Below, in pieces: positions 10,501 to 19,497 of a stretch of 64,000 nt of DNA. The notes beneath the pieces are model-generated. The model saw nothing but the letters and a program-made list of their open reading frames with translations. It ran no database searches and was not told the DNA's origin. The translations under genes were made by a program, and so were the position numbers. The DNA is from Elgaria multicarinata webbii (taxonomy: Eukaryota > Chordata > Lepidosauria > Squamata > Anguidae): positions 14,608,001 through 14,672,000 of the forward strand of contig NC_086192.1 of the NCBI RefSeq assembly GCF_023053635.1, in the 5' to 3' direction. Positions within the stretch are counted from its first letter, which is position 1. Each line of letters starts with the position of its first letter.

Positions 10501-13074
10501 GTTGGATTCGGCCAGCACCTAGCGCAAAAGACAGACACGGTCCAAGATGAATAAATCAGGGGCGCGTCAGGAAAAAGCCAGGGATCCCCCCATCTCTGCG
10601 CCTGTGTAGGTGGCAGGGGCCTAGCGGAGTGGTAGAGCCCTTGCGTTGAGTGAGGATTCCAAGCCCTCTGACCAGGCGGCGGAGACTCGCTGCAATCCAC
10701 AAAGCCTTCTCTGTGGTGGCCCCCCAATTATGGAACGATCTCCCCGACGAGGCCCGCCTGGAGCCAACGCTGTTATCTTTTCAGCGCCAGGTCAAGCCTT
10801 TTCTTTTCTCCTTCGCATTTAACAGCATATGCTGAGTTTTAACTGACTCCAGAACTGTCTTTGGCCTGGCTGAGAGTTTAGAAATTGTTTTAAATGTTAG
10901 CCGTTTTTATGGTTTAAAGTTTTGTATCTGTCAGTCTTTTAATCTTTGTAAACCGCCCAGAGAGCTTCAACTATAGGGCGGTATATAAACGTAATAAATA
11001 AATAAAAACGAAACACCTCTTCACACCTGCAGTGTCTGAGAAGGCTAGGAGCTGTCCTCTAAGCTTAAGTAGCCAAACGAAGTGAGGCAGGAGCCTCTCG
11101 ACTAAGTGTCCGGGTTCCTGCTGTGCCTGACAGGCCTTTACAGGACTCCTCGTTCAGGGAGGGTCTTCAAGCTGTAACCTCTGGCGAGTGGTTAGCCCAG
11201 CGGTCCTCCTCCCACCTCCACCTGCTTGACCCTGCGTTGGAATCTGGGACCTATCAATTCCGATGCTCCCTCCACCTCTGACAAACGCTGAGTTCCCAGG
11301 GGAATGGCGGAGATAATCTCTGAAACTGGGCCTCCTGTTTGATAAGTTCCTGGGAAGATTCCTCCTTGACTCCTGGCTAATCTTGGGGGATTTCAACCCC
11401 TGCTCCCTGCCTGGGCTGGGCTTCTTCGAGATCTACCTCCGAGTCGGACTCAGCAGCTGAAAACAAACCAGGGAGCCCGGCCGGGCCCCACCGTGACACC
11501 TTGCATGCACAGGGTCTCCAATTCAATCCGTGGCAGCATCTCCAGGTAGGGCAAGGGAAGAACCCTGCCGGAAACCCTGAAGAGCCCTTGCTGCCAGTCA
11601 GTGTCGACAATACTGGGGTAGATGGACCCAGGGCCTGATTCAGTCGAAGCTTCCTACGTTCCTAGAGCACTCCAAAAATCTTTGACAGTAGGTATGCCAC
11701 ATCATTCTGGGTTTGCTGAGCGTTGTTTCATGCTGGACCTCCTTCATGGAAAGCGTCCTTACCACAGAGCTACAAGCGCTGTCTTTTCTACACCTGTTTT
11801 AAAATCTCTACACTGGCTGCCAATTAGTTTCCGGGCAAAGTACAAAGTGTTGGTCATTCCCTTTAAAGCCCTACATGGTTTGGGTCCAGGTTACCTGCGG
11901 GATCGCCTTCTCCCATATAGTCTGCCCCGCACACTCAGGTCCTCTGGGGTGAACTGACTTCACTCAGCTAAAACTAGGCTGACATCAGTTTCCCAGAGGA
12001 CCTTCTCTTCTGTTGCCCCCGGATTGTGGAACGGCCTGCCGGAGGAGATTCGTAAAATTAACTCTCTGTGTGATTTTAAGGCAGCTTTAAAGACTAGCCT
12101 TTTCCGGCAGGCCTATCCAGATCAATGTTAAATCATGAATTTTTAAGATGTGTTGATTCCTGTTCTAATGTTGTTCCCCGCCTCGATCCAAAGGGAGAGG
12201 CGGGTAAGAAATAAATATATTATTATTATTATCATCACCTTTAAAGCCCTACCTGGTTTGGGTCCAGGCTACCTGCGGGATCGCCTTCTCCCATACAGTC
12301 CGCCCCGCACACTCAGGTCCTCTGGGAAAAATCTACTTCAGCTAGCAAGAACTAGATTAACAACTGTTACCCAGGGGACCTTCTCTTCTGCTGCTCCCAG
12401 ACTGTGGAACAGCCTGCCGGAGGAGACTCGTCAACTTGACAGTCTTTTAGAATTTAACCCCCACCCCCCCAAAATAAAGACTGATCTCTTCCGGCAGGCC
12501 TATCCAGTGGAATGTTAGGATGTTTTAATAATGTATACTATGTTTTTAATCAATTTTATGTATTTATACTTATTGTTGTTCCCTGCCTTGATCCAAACGG
12601 AAAGGCGGGTAAGAAATTATGATTAATAATAATTATTATTATTACCCACACTTTTCCTATTTTTTCATGGCTCCAGGGATCCCTTGGTCCAGTGCAGAGA
12701 AGCAGCCACAGCCTCGCTGAGGCTACCTACCAATGGCCTCAGGAAAAAACTTCCTGACTGTTAGAGCAGTGCGACAATGGAACCAGTGACCTAGGGAGGT
12801 TGTGGGCTCTCCCACACTAGAGGCCTTCAAGAGGCAGCTGGACAGCCATTTGTCAGGGATGCTTTAGGGTGGATTCCTGCATTGAGCAGGGGGTTGGACT
12901 CGATGGCCTTAGAGGCCCCTTCCAACTCTGCTATTCTATGATTCTTACCTTGGCCATATGCTGAAGTGCTGGCCTCACGGCAGACATCAAACTATCTTGC
13001 GCTACGACCTCGAAGATGGAAGGCCTGTCCGCGTACGGGAAGGCGGCGGTGAGGTGTGCCCCACGTTCTGCCAT
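7106..13074 (-). CDS. PEX12: PEX12, peroxin-12 (complete, 3 coding exons, 361 aa)
   Basis: Exons on the minus strand are 13,074-12,949, 10,518-9,959 and 7,505-7,106: 126+560+400 = 1,086 nt, 361 residues plus TGA. All introns are GT-AG and in phase. The product starts [20 protein letters not shown] and ends [11 protein letters not shown], close to the 359-residue human protein as I remember it. PEX12 sits in the peroxisomal membrane and, with PEX2 and PEX10, forms the RING ubiquitin-ligase channel that recycles the import receptor PEX5. The N-terminal Pex2/Pex12 region spans exons 1-2, a hydrophobic segment ([17 protein letters not shown]) opens exon 3, and a RING-like zinc domain has Cys306, Cys309, Cys327, Cys330 and Cys341. 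A Gly/Arg-rich stretch ([12 protein letters not shown]) in exon 2 is richer than I recall in mammals. The start is the ATG that matches the family. Confidence 0.93.
7740..8345 (-). mobile_element. CR1-related LINE 3' end, minus strand
   Basis: The reverse strand gives CR1-like residues (ALKGGWINS-type). It contains motifs shared with copies at 51,945-52,310 and 63,235-63,610, such as CCCATGTTCCCCAGCAACTG. It lies in PEX12 intron 2. Confidence 0.75.
8365..9250 (+). mobile_element. CR1-related LINE end split by a CR1 insertion
   Basis: Both parts, about 8,365-8,503 and 9,150-9,250, match the uninterrupted copy at 52,480-52,725 (GTTGCTGGGGAACATGGG..., then GGTCTGATCCAGCATCAGGG). The middle is replaced by a CR1 in opposite orientation, so the CR1 is younger. 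Confidence 0.75.
8504..9150 (-). mobile_element. CR1 LINE 3' end, minus strand
   Basis: On the minus strand it encodes [19 protein letters not shown] through [17 protein letters not shown] to the [19 protein letters not shown] ending. It is one of the longer CR1 pieces here. The tail CATAGAATAG lies at the low-coordinate end. Confidence 0.92.
9258..9712 (+). mobile_element. L2-like LINE 3' end (third subfamily)
   Basis: It carries the GAGAGGGCCTTCTCTGCTGT block of the RT C-terminus and a CCGCCCTGCGACGGCTTC tail ending in AAATAAAATAAAAT. Confidence 0.7.
9760..9915. mobile_element. Mariner-like MITE, 156 bp
   Basis: Its termini are inverted: CCGTAGTTCTTCGATTGTAA on the left, and on the right a sequence whose reverse complement is CCGTATTTCTTCAATTTAAG. 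It is flanked on both sides by TA (9,758-9,759 and 9,916-9,917), the target duplication of the Tc1/mariner group. It ends 44 bases from the PEX12 exon 2 donor. Confidence 0.75.
9959..10518 (-). CDS. PEX12: PEX12 coding exon 2
   Basis: It encodes residues 43 to about 229, from [19 protein letters not shown] to RAAPQPSG. The acceptor AG is at 10,520-10,519 and the donor GTGAGT at 9,958-9,953. It holds most of the Pex2/Pex12 membrane region. Confidence 0.93.
10640..11010 (+). mobile_element. L2-like LINE 3' end
   Basis: An [19 protein letters not shown] reading is followed by the CCGCCCAGAGAGCTTCAAC motif and an (AATA)n tail. It lies in PEX12 intron 1. Confidence 0.85.
11150..11470 (-). repeat. 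Unclassified repeat with coding-like segment
   Basis: The minus strand reads [13 protein letters not shown] and [20 protein letters not shown] diverged relative on the plus strand lies at 33,000-33,310. I do not recognise the family. Confidence 0.6.
11495..11665 (+). mobile_element. tRNA-derived SINE
   Basis: A diverged tRNA-like head is followed by the body GAAACCCTGAAGAGC, TGCTGCCAGTCAGTGT and ACTGGGGTAGATGGACCCAG. A related copy lies at 49,905-50,060. Confidence 0.65.
11770..12225 (+). mobile_element. L2-like LINE 3' end (CCTCGATCCAAAG subfamily)
   Basis: It reads [20 protein letters not shown] and [16 protein letters not shown], then the CCGCCTCGATCCAAAGGGAG tail and an AT microsatellite. 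A second copy follows at once. Confidence 0.85.
12232..12650 (+). mobile_element. L2-like LINE 3' end, second tandem copy
   Basis: It reads [20 protein letters not shown], then [17 protein letters not shown] and the same tail motif, ending in (ATT)n. It is a separate insertion next to the previous one and differs by many substitutions. Confidence 0.85.
12733..12945 (+). mobile_element. CR1 LINE 3' end abutting PEX12 exon 1
   Basis: It starts inside the RT C-terminus (AGGAAAAAACTTCCTGACTG) and ends with the CR1 tail ATTCTATGATTCT at 12,945. That is three bases from the PEX12 exon 1 donor on the opposite strand. Confidence 0.92.
12949..13074 (-). CDS. PEX12: PEX12 coding exon 1
   Basis: It encodes residues 1-42 (MAERGAH to LQHMAK), phase 0. 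The donor AAG|GTAAG lies at 12,948-12,944, and from intron position about +4 onward the sequence is the tail of a CR1 LINE. Confidence 0.92.
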
Positions 13075-13249
13075 GGCCTCCTCCGGGTTGGGAAGTCCAG
13101 GCTTTCTGCAAAATCTTCTGCAAAAGATTCAGAATTGGTTACTCGAATCCTTTCTGATCAGGACTCCAAAAGCCTCATCTAGAAGGAGAACAGGGGGGCA
13201 ATTTGCCTTTCCCAGGATAATCTGATGACATAATCTGATTATCCCAACC

Positions 13250-13680
13250 ATTTGGGACCAGGATACCTGGAAGGAGCCTTCTCCCCTACCAATCTTTGCA
13301 CGTTTGAAAGACTGTATTCTCCCTTATGAGCCTGCCTGTGCTTTAAAATCTTCTGGAAAAGCCCTTCTTTCAGTCCCACCATCTTCACAGGCACGCTTGG
13401 TGGGAACACGGGAGAGGGCCTTCTTGGTGGCTGCTCCAGGGCTTTGGAACTCTCTTCCCTGGCTCCCTCCTTGAAGCAGGCAAAAACTTTTTTGTTCCAG
13501 CAGGCCTTTGGAGAGTAATTTGGTCCTCCAACTATGTTAATGTCTTATAATTTTGTTGTGAATTTTAAATGCTTATGTGTGTCCCGCCCCCAATGTATGT
13601 TTTAAACTTTGTAAGGCCACCTTGAGGCCCAGCACTGGGCAAAAGGTGGGATACAATAAATATAATAATAATAATAATAA
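13250..13680 (+). mobile_element. L2-like LINE 3' end
   Basis: GGGACCAGGATACCTGGAAG is followed by GAGAGGGCCTTCTTGGTGG. Its tail has CACCTTGAGGCCCAGCAC and (AAT)n. It lies upstream of PEX12 exon 1. Confidence 0.65.
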
Positions 13681-13699
13681 CAACCTGCCCGGTTACTGA

Positions 13700-14008
13700 G
13701 GTCATCTGAGGGCCTGCTCCCGGTGGTTCCACATGGACCTGTGACCCTATTGGAGTCCACCAGGGGCAGAGCCTTCAGCGTGGTGGCCTCCCCTCCTGTG
13801 GAACTCCCTGCCTCTGGAGATCAGGCAGGCACCATCTTTGTATTCCTTCCAGCACCTCCAGAAAACGTTGTTCCAGGAAGCCTTCCCTTAATGACCAACC
13901 ACGGTTTATTTGCACTTTGTGATTTTATTTCTGTTTTTATTCTCTTTCTTCACCATTCTGAAATTCTTGAATGGGGAGAGGTATATACGTTGTAAATAAA
14001 TAAACCTG
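13700..14008 (+). mobile_element. L2-like LINE 3' end
   Basis: GCCTTCAGCGTGGTGGCC-type RT coding remnant, CCAGGAAGCCTTCCCTTAAT, and an AAATAAATAAA tail. A related diverged piece lies at 14,445-14,660. Confidence 0.6.
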
Positions 14009-14444
14009 GTGCCTTCCAGATGGTGTTAGACGACAAATCTGCCTCCGTGGCAGGGATGGTGGGAGTTGTAGTCCAACAATGTCTGGAAGCACCAGGTTGT
14101 AGAAACCTGAAGGCATACAAATCAAATTCAGATTTTGAAATCAAAATTCAGTGCGCTCTGTGGGGGGGGGGGGGGGAGTGGAAAATTGAAAAAATTTTCT
14201 CACATGCTGAGTATATGGATGGGGGAGTCAGCATCAGCCCTCTGAACATGTGCAGAGGTCTCCTTATGCTCACTGAATAGCCATAAACAACTTTCCATGG
14301 GCATCTGGGATACAGGGCAGCCATTCCTGGTCAGCCAATGTAACTTCCAAACACGCTCCAGCGCGTTTCCTTCTGACATTAGACACCGGCTTTGAAATCT
14401 GAACATGCTCCCCCTCGGGGCCAGCCTTCTAAACATTAGACTGC

Positions 14445-14860
14445 ATCGGACATCTCTTTGTATTCCTTTTGGTGCCTCCTGAAAACGCCATTATTCCAGG
14501 AAGCCTTTCCTTAATGGCCAGCCAAGATTCGCTGTACCGTTGGCTTCTTTAAAAATCTGATTTAAAGTGTTTCATTCTGTTTTTATTTTCATTTTATTTT
14601 CATCGATCCCAAGGGAGAGAGAGGCGGGTAATAAATAAATAAATAAATTATTATTATTATTATTATTATTATTTCTTTATCTCTGAAATTTTCAATGGGG
14701 GAGTGGGTCTATAAATAAAGTAAATAAATAAAATAAATAAATAATTGGATAGCATGGTGTTTCAGACCTATTTATATATATATATATAATTTATTACAGT
14801 ATTATTATATTACAGTATTATTACAGTATAATAGTATTATTATATTACAGTATTTTTATC
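14445..14860 (+). repeat. LINE remnant and AT-rich microsatellites
   Basis: A diverged copy of the LINE end seen just upstream is followed by (ATAA)n, (ATT)n and a TATTATTACAG-type low-complexity stretch up to about 14,860. Confidence 0.6.
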
Positions 14861-14939
14861 CCGCTTTCAAGGGCCTGCACCCCTTCACCCCCCACCTCTT
14901 CACCCCCCTTATCAATACCTCCCAGCCCCCCACTTCAGC

Positions 14940-15634
14940 CCCCTTGGCTCTATGGTCTTACCGTCTGAGCCAAGGTCCCACCGGAAGTGCCGCTCTAGCA
15001 CGTTCCACTACCGAATCTCCATGGCACTTTAGAGCTCGGGAGGAAAGCTCGGGCCCTTATAGGTATAGAGGGCATTTCGGAGGCGGGACTTCCGGGGCAA
15101 AAAAAACACACACAACCAAAGCTGGGATATGGCGGTTCCGCTCTAGGGCTTGGCATCTCTATGGTGGAAACCAACCCCTCCCCCCCCCCCCCGCCCCTCA
15201 CACACACACACACATTTCACTTAAACTTCTCACTGAGAAGTTTAAAAAGCGAGAAGCCGAGTCCAGGGATCACGAGGTGAAAAAGGGATCGTGGCCTGTG
15301 TTGGAGCTACTCTCCCGTTTCGTTGAACTATGGCTTCCTGTCTCCTGTCACGCCCCCGCCGGAAGTGGACGCGTCGCTCTAGTAGCGAAGCTCTATGGTC
15401 CAGAGGGGCGCTCTAGGCAGGAAGGCGTGGCGGGCGTCCATGGTCGGTCCTCCCAGACAGCCCGGTTTCCGGTCGCCTCCCAAGACAGGCAGTTTTTTTT
15501 TTCTGGCTCGCGGTGGCCGTTTGCTCCTGGAGGAGACCCCCCCCCCACGCGGGAAAAAAAAGGACCCCCCCTCCAACGTCATCGACCCCCCCCCTCTCTC
15601 TCTCTTTCTCGGTGGAATCGCCCCCTGCTTCCAG
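14940..15634 (+). promoter_or_regulatory. AP2B1: PEX12/AP2B1 intergenic promoter region with putative AP2B1 5'UTR exon
   Basis: The region is GC-rich and free of recognised repeats. ETS-family (GABPA/ELK type) sites CCGGAAGTG lie at 14,981 and 15,359, with an inverted ACTTCCGG at 15,089. The octamer CGCTCTAG occurs four times (about 14,991, 15,139, 15,374 and 15,409) and CTCTATGGT three times. A strong donor, GCTTCCAG|GTGAGT at 15,634/15,635, suits a non-coding AP2B1 first exon; its start is unknown. In human, PEX12 and AP2B1 are also head-to-head. No TATA box was seen. The transcription starts are inferred. Confidence 0.55.
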
Positions 15635-15689
15635 GTGAGTGGGGGAGGGACCTTACCTGGGAGCTCCTCCCCCTGAAAGAATGTGGGGG

Positions 15690-16250
15690 GGTCTTAAAAT
15701 GGGGGGGAGGGGGATGGCAGAGGCTTGATATGGGGGGGAGGGAGGTTCAAACCCTCCTCCTTTTTTCCAGCCTCAATTTGGGGAGGGGGGTTGGGGAGGA
15801 TGGAGGGAAAAGGGGGGGTCTCGCCCCCTCCCCATATTGGAAGGGGGGCTTTGAAAAGGGGGGGAATCCTGGGGGGGTGTCTTAAAATGGGGGGGATGGC
15901 AGAGGCTTGATATGGGGGGGAGGGAGGTTCAAACTCTCCTTTTTTCCAGCCTCAATTTGGGGAGGGGGGTTGGGGAGGATGGAGGGACAGGGGGGGTCTC
16001 GCCCCCTCCCCATATTGGAAGGGGGGCTTTGAAAAGGGGGGGAATCCTGGGGGGGTGTCTTAAAATGGGGGAGGGGGATGGCAGAGGCTTGATATGGGGG
16101 GGAAGGGAGGTTCAAACCCTCCTCCTTTTTTCTATCCTCAATTTGGGGAGGGGGGTTGGGGAGGATGGAGGGACAAGGGGGGGTCTCGCCCCCTCCCCAT
16201 ATTGGAAGGGGGCTTTGAAAAGGGGGGGATCCTGGGGGGGTGTCTTAAAA
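15690..16250 (+). repeat. G-rich minisatellite, three copies of about 183 bp
   Basis: The marker CTTAAAATGG starts at about 15,693, 15,881 and 16,059, and a truncated fourth start lies at 16,243, giving periods of 188, 178 and 184. Each unit has many G runs of four or more, plus AGCCTCAATTTGGGGAGG and CCCCATATTGGAAGGGG. It lies in AP2B1 intron 1, right after the putative first exon. Its open frames are repeat artefacts. Confidence 0.92.
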
Positions 16251-16259
16251 GGGTCTGTT

Positions 16260-17200
16260 GTGGGGCTCAGTTGGCTGGTGGGGGGGCAGGGAAAGGGATT
16301 TGAGAGGGGGAGGATGGTGGTGGGGGAAGTCTTTGGGGAGGGGTCTGTTGGAAGGAGCCCCCCATTATTTATTTATTTATTTAGAATATTTATTGACGTC
16401 ATTCATTCATTCGTGTGTGATATTTGCAAACTGCTGAACGTAATGAAATGTCAAAACCTCATCTAAATGTTCAGATCTCCTTTAAGAGGCAATAATGAGA
16501 AGCACAACATTAAGAATTGCAATTGGAAACAAGGCCAAAGCGATTCCAGTTATGGTGTTATCAGCATCATCACCCCCACCCCACCCTTTTGAGGGGGAGC
16601 AGGGTGAGGAGGGGGGGCGGGGGGGCAGGATGACGTCAGAGGCAGCTCTCTGTGTGACAGAACCTAATAGCGCCCCTGTTCTCTGCCCCCGTCCCAGCCA
16701 GGCTGGTCTTTGCCCCAAGGAGCTTACAATCTCAGACAGGGCAGTGGGGGGGAACGGCGGTGGGAGAGGCGGCCCTGGGCAAATGCAGCTGTGCAGGAGG
16801 GGAAGGGGGCATTGGCTGTGGGGGTGGGTGGTGGGTGTAGAGAAGAGAAGTGGAGATGGTCTTCTCCCCTCTTAGTAGGGCAGTGTCCGTGGGGGAGGAA
16901 TGCCCTCGTCACCCCTCAATGGGGGCAGAGGCAGTGGGGGAAGAAGGAGGGTCTGTGGCCGAGGATTGGGAGCTGAGTCTGGAGGAGGAAAAAAGCAGCC
17001 CTGCTTGTGGGGCAGGGCAAGAGATGGGGGGGGTGCCTTCGAGGTCTAGCAAGGGGCAGAAGGTGGATCGTGTCAGAGGCAAGATGGAGACACAGAGGGG
17101 CTGCCGATACAAAGCCAGCGCAGTGAGTGAGGAAAGGGAAGAGAAGATGAACGTCGGGTGATGGTAGACATTACAGAAGGGGTCCCCAACATGGCGCCTA
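16260..17200. other. AP2B1 intron 1, G-rich, no gene recognised
   Basis: Purine-rich sequence without a supported coding frame. A perfect CRE (TGACGTCA) lies at 16,631-16,638. The phrase AAGGAGCTTACAATCT near 16,718 resembles an old interspersed repeat that I cannot name. Confidence 0.45.
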
Positions 17201-17202
17201 AT

Positions 17203-17735
17203 CACAGAAGCATAGAATCGTAGAGTTGGAAGGGGCCTACAAGGCCATCGAGTCCAACCCCCTGCTCAGTGCAGGAATCCGCCCTAAAGCATCCCTGACA
17301 GAGGGTTGTCCAGCTGCCTCTTGAAGGCCTCTAGTGTGGGAGAGCCCACAACCTCCCTAGGTCACTGGTTCCATTGTCGTACTGCTCTAACAGTCAGGAA
17401 GTTTTTCCTGATGTCCAGCTGGAATCTGGCTTCTTTTAACTTGAGCCCGTTATTCCGTGTCCTGCACTCTGGGAGGATCGAGAAGAGATCCTGGCCCTCC
17501 TCTGTGTGACAACCTTTCAAGTCCTTGAAGAGTGCTCTCATGTCTCCCCTCAATCTCCTCTTCTCCAGGCTAAACATGCCCAGTTCTTTCAGTCTCTCTT
17601 CATAGGGCTTTGTTTCCAGACCCCTGATCATCCTGGTTGTCCTCCTCTGAACATGCTCCAGCTTGTCTGCGTCCTTCTTGAATTGTGGAGCCCAGAACTG
17701 GACGCAATACTCTAGATGAGGCCTGAATAGAGAAG
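17203..17735 (-). mobile_element. CR1 LINE 3' end, minus strand
   Basis: On the minus strand it reads [15 protein letters not shown] to RAVRQWNQ. The CR1 tail (CATAGAATCGTAGAGTTGG) lies at 17,210. Confidence 0.92.
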
Positions 17736-18164
17736 AACCTCTCCGTTCCTTGCCCACTTCAGAAACATTTTTTTAAAAATAAAGCCTTGGAAAAATGTCA
17801 GGGTAGTCTTGCTCTTTCTTTCTCCTCCACCCCTCCGCCTTGCTGTTACCCCACCCTCTAGACTCACGATTTCTCTCACCACCACCACGGCTTCGGCCTA
17901 CGTTGGAGTAGCCAGCACCCCCATGGCAGCCATGATGCGACTAGCCACATCCTCCCTGGGAGCCATTTTGTGCTGGTGCTCACGGCCGTTTCTCGAATTG
18001 CCCAAATCTGCCCGTGGGTCCAAAGGGGTTGGGGGGGACTCCTGCCTTAGGGGTTAGGACCCGGAATGGTGCCCGTCCACGGTCCCAGAGGGGTCGCTGA
18101 TCCGGTTCCCACTCTGGGTTTGGGAGAGAAGTGGGCGAAATTAGCCTGTGGGCAGGGAACGTCT

Positions 18165-18245
18165 TAAGCAATATTTTTGTGAGCTGCTTTGGAAGCCTTT
18201 TTGGCTGAAGGGCGGGATAAAAATGCTAAAATAAATAAATAAAAT
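18165..18245 (+). mobile_element. SINE or LINE tail fragment
   Basis: GGCTGAAGGGCGGGATAAAA is followed by an (AATA)n tail, as in the SINE/LINE tails elsewhere. Confidence 0.5.
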
Positions 18246-18497
18246 CCCCTCTTTTGTTGGCTGAAAAAGGAGAATGAGGAGAGGGCAGTTCTTATGAATG
18301 GATCCTGCAGTGGGTCCCTAAATATGGGTTGAACCTCGCAAACCTGCAACATTATTGGCCTCCGAGAGTGGCTAAGATGCTTGAACGGGGAGAAGGCAAA
18401 CCTCGCTGCCACAATTTCAAGTTCATCTCTTCTCCCGTGTCACCAAACCACCCTGCTGTTTCAGACTCCTGATTCCTGCCTGGGGTGCGGTAGAGCA

Positions 18498-19004
18498 TTG
18501 CGTCCAGTTCTGGGCTCCACAATTCAAGAAGGACGCAGACAAGCTGGAGCGTGTTCAGAGGAGGGCAGCCAGGATGATCAGGGGTCTGGAAACAAAGCCC
18601 TATGAAGAGAAACTGAAAGAACTGGGCAGGTTTAGCCTGGAGAAGAGGAGATTGAGGGGAGACATGATAGCACTCTTCAAATCCTTAAAAGGTTGTCACA
18701 CAGAGGAGGGCCAGGATCTCTTCTCCATCATCCCAGAGTGCAGGACACGGAATAACAGGCTGAAGTTACAGGAAGTCAGATTCCGGCTGGAGATCAGGAA
18801 AAACTTCCTGACTGTTAGAGCAGTATGACAATGGAACCAGTGACCTAGAGAGGTTGTGGGCTCTCCCACACTAGAGGCCTTCAAGAGGCAGCTGGACAAC
18901 CACCTGTCAGGGATGCTTTAGGGTGGATTCCTGCATTGAGCAGGGGGTTGGACTCGATGGCCTTGTAGGCCCCTTCCAACTCTGCGATTCTATGATTCTA
19001 TGAA
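18498..19004 (+). mobile_element. CR1 LINE 3' end
   Basis: It reads [20 protein letters not shown] through [19 protein letters not shown] and ends in (ATTCTATG)n at 19,004. Confidence 0.92.
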
Positions 19005-19438
19005 AAGGAAGTGCTCTGAGCATCCCAGCGCCCGAGTTCGCATGTCATGCTGGGCTCACCATGGGTTGTTTAACCCGCGATGAACCGTGGTACGTGCCGG
19101 GCACCATTTTGAGTATGCAGCCCCCCATGCGATCTCAGCATGTTGTTCGAACCTGGGTCCCTCCCTATGTATTGTACTACAGTTCCCATAATCTCTCAGC
19201 CAACCGGAAGGTGCTTCCGAGGGTTATATTCACGGGCATATTGAGGAGATACCAGAACTTTTTAAAATTAACCTGTTCTCATTGGCGTAGGGCTGTTCGT
19301 ATGTTCCGATCCTGAACAGGCATAGAAATGGCTCAGATCCAAGATTTCTCTTGTGCAACGTCTGTAAAAACCTCACAAAAATGCTTTAAATCCCTGCTGC
19401 GGGTTCTTTAAAACGTAGCCTTGCTGTTGTCTTTCCAG

Positions 19439-19497
19439 GTGCGATCAGAAGGCTGCAGCCATGACGGACTCCAAATACTTCACCACCAATAAAAAAG
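19439..19497 (+). CDS. AP2B1: AP2B1 coding exon 1 (start codon at 19,461)
   Basis: The acceptor TTTCCAG is at 19,432-19,438. It is followed by 22 nt of 5'UTR, ATG 19,461 and [12 protein letters not shown] plus one base of a Gly codon. The donor GTTTGA (19,498) is weak after position +2. Confidence 0.95.

Noticed and set aside
11150-11470. Possibility that the unclassified repeat is an LTR element
   Set aside because: No paired terminal repeats or diagnostic domains were seen, so no such call is made.
14944-16466. Long open frames of up to 313 residues over the promoter and G-rich array
   Set aside because: Compositional artefact: low-complexity Gly/Pro/Arg translations that cross the repeat units and have no homology.
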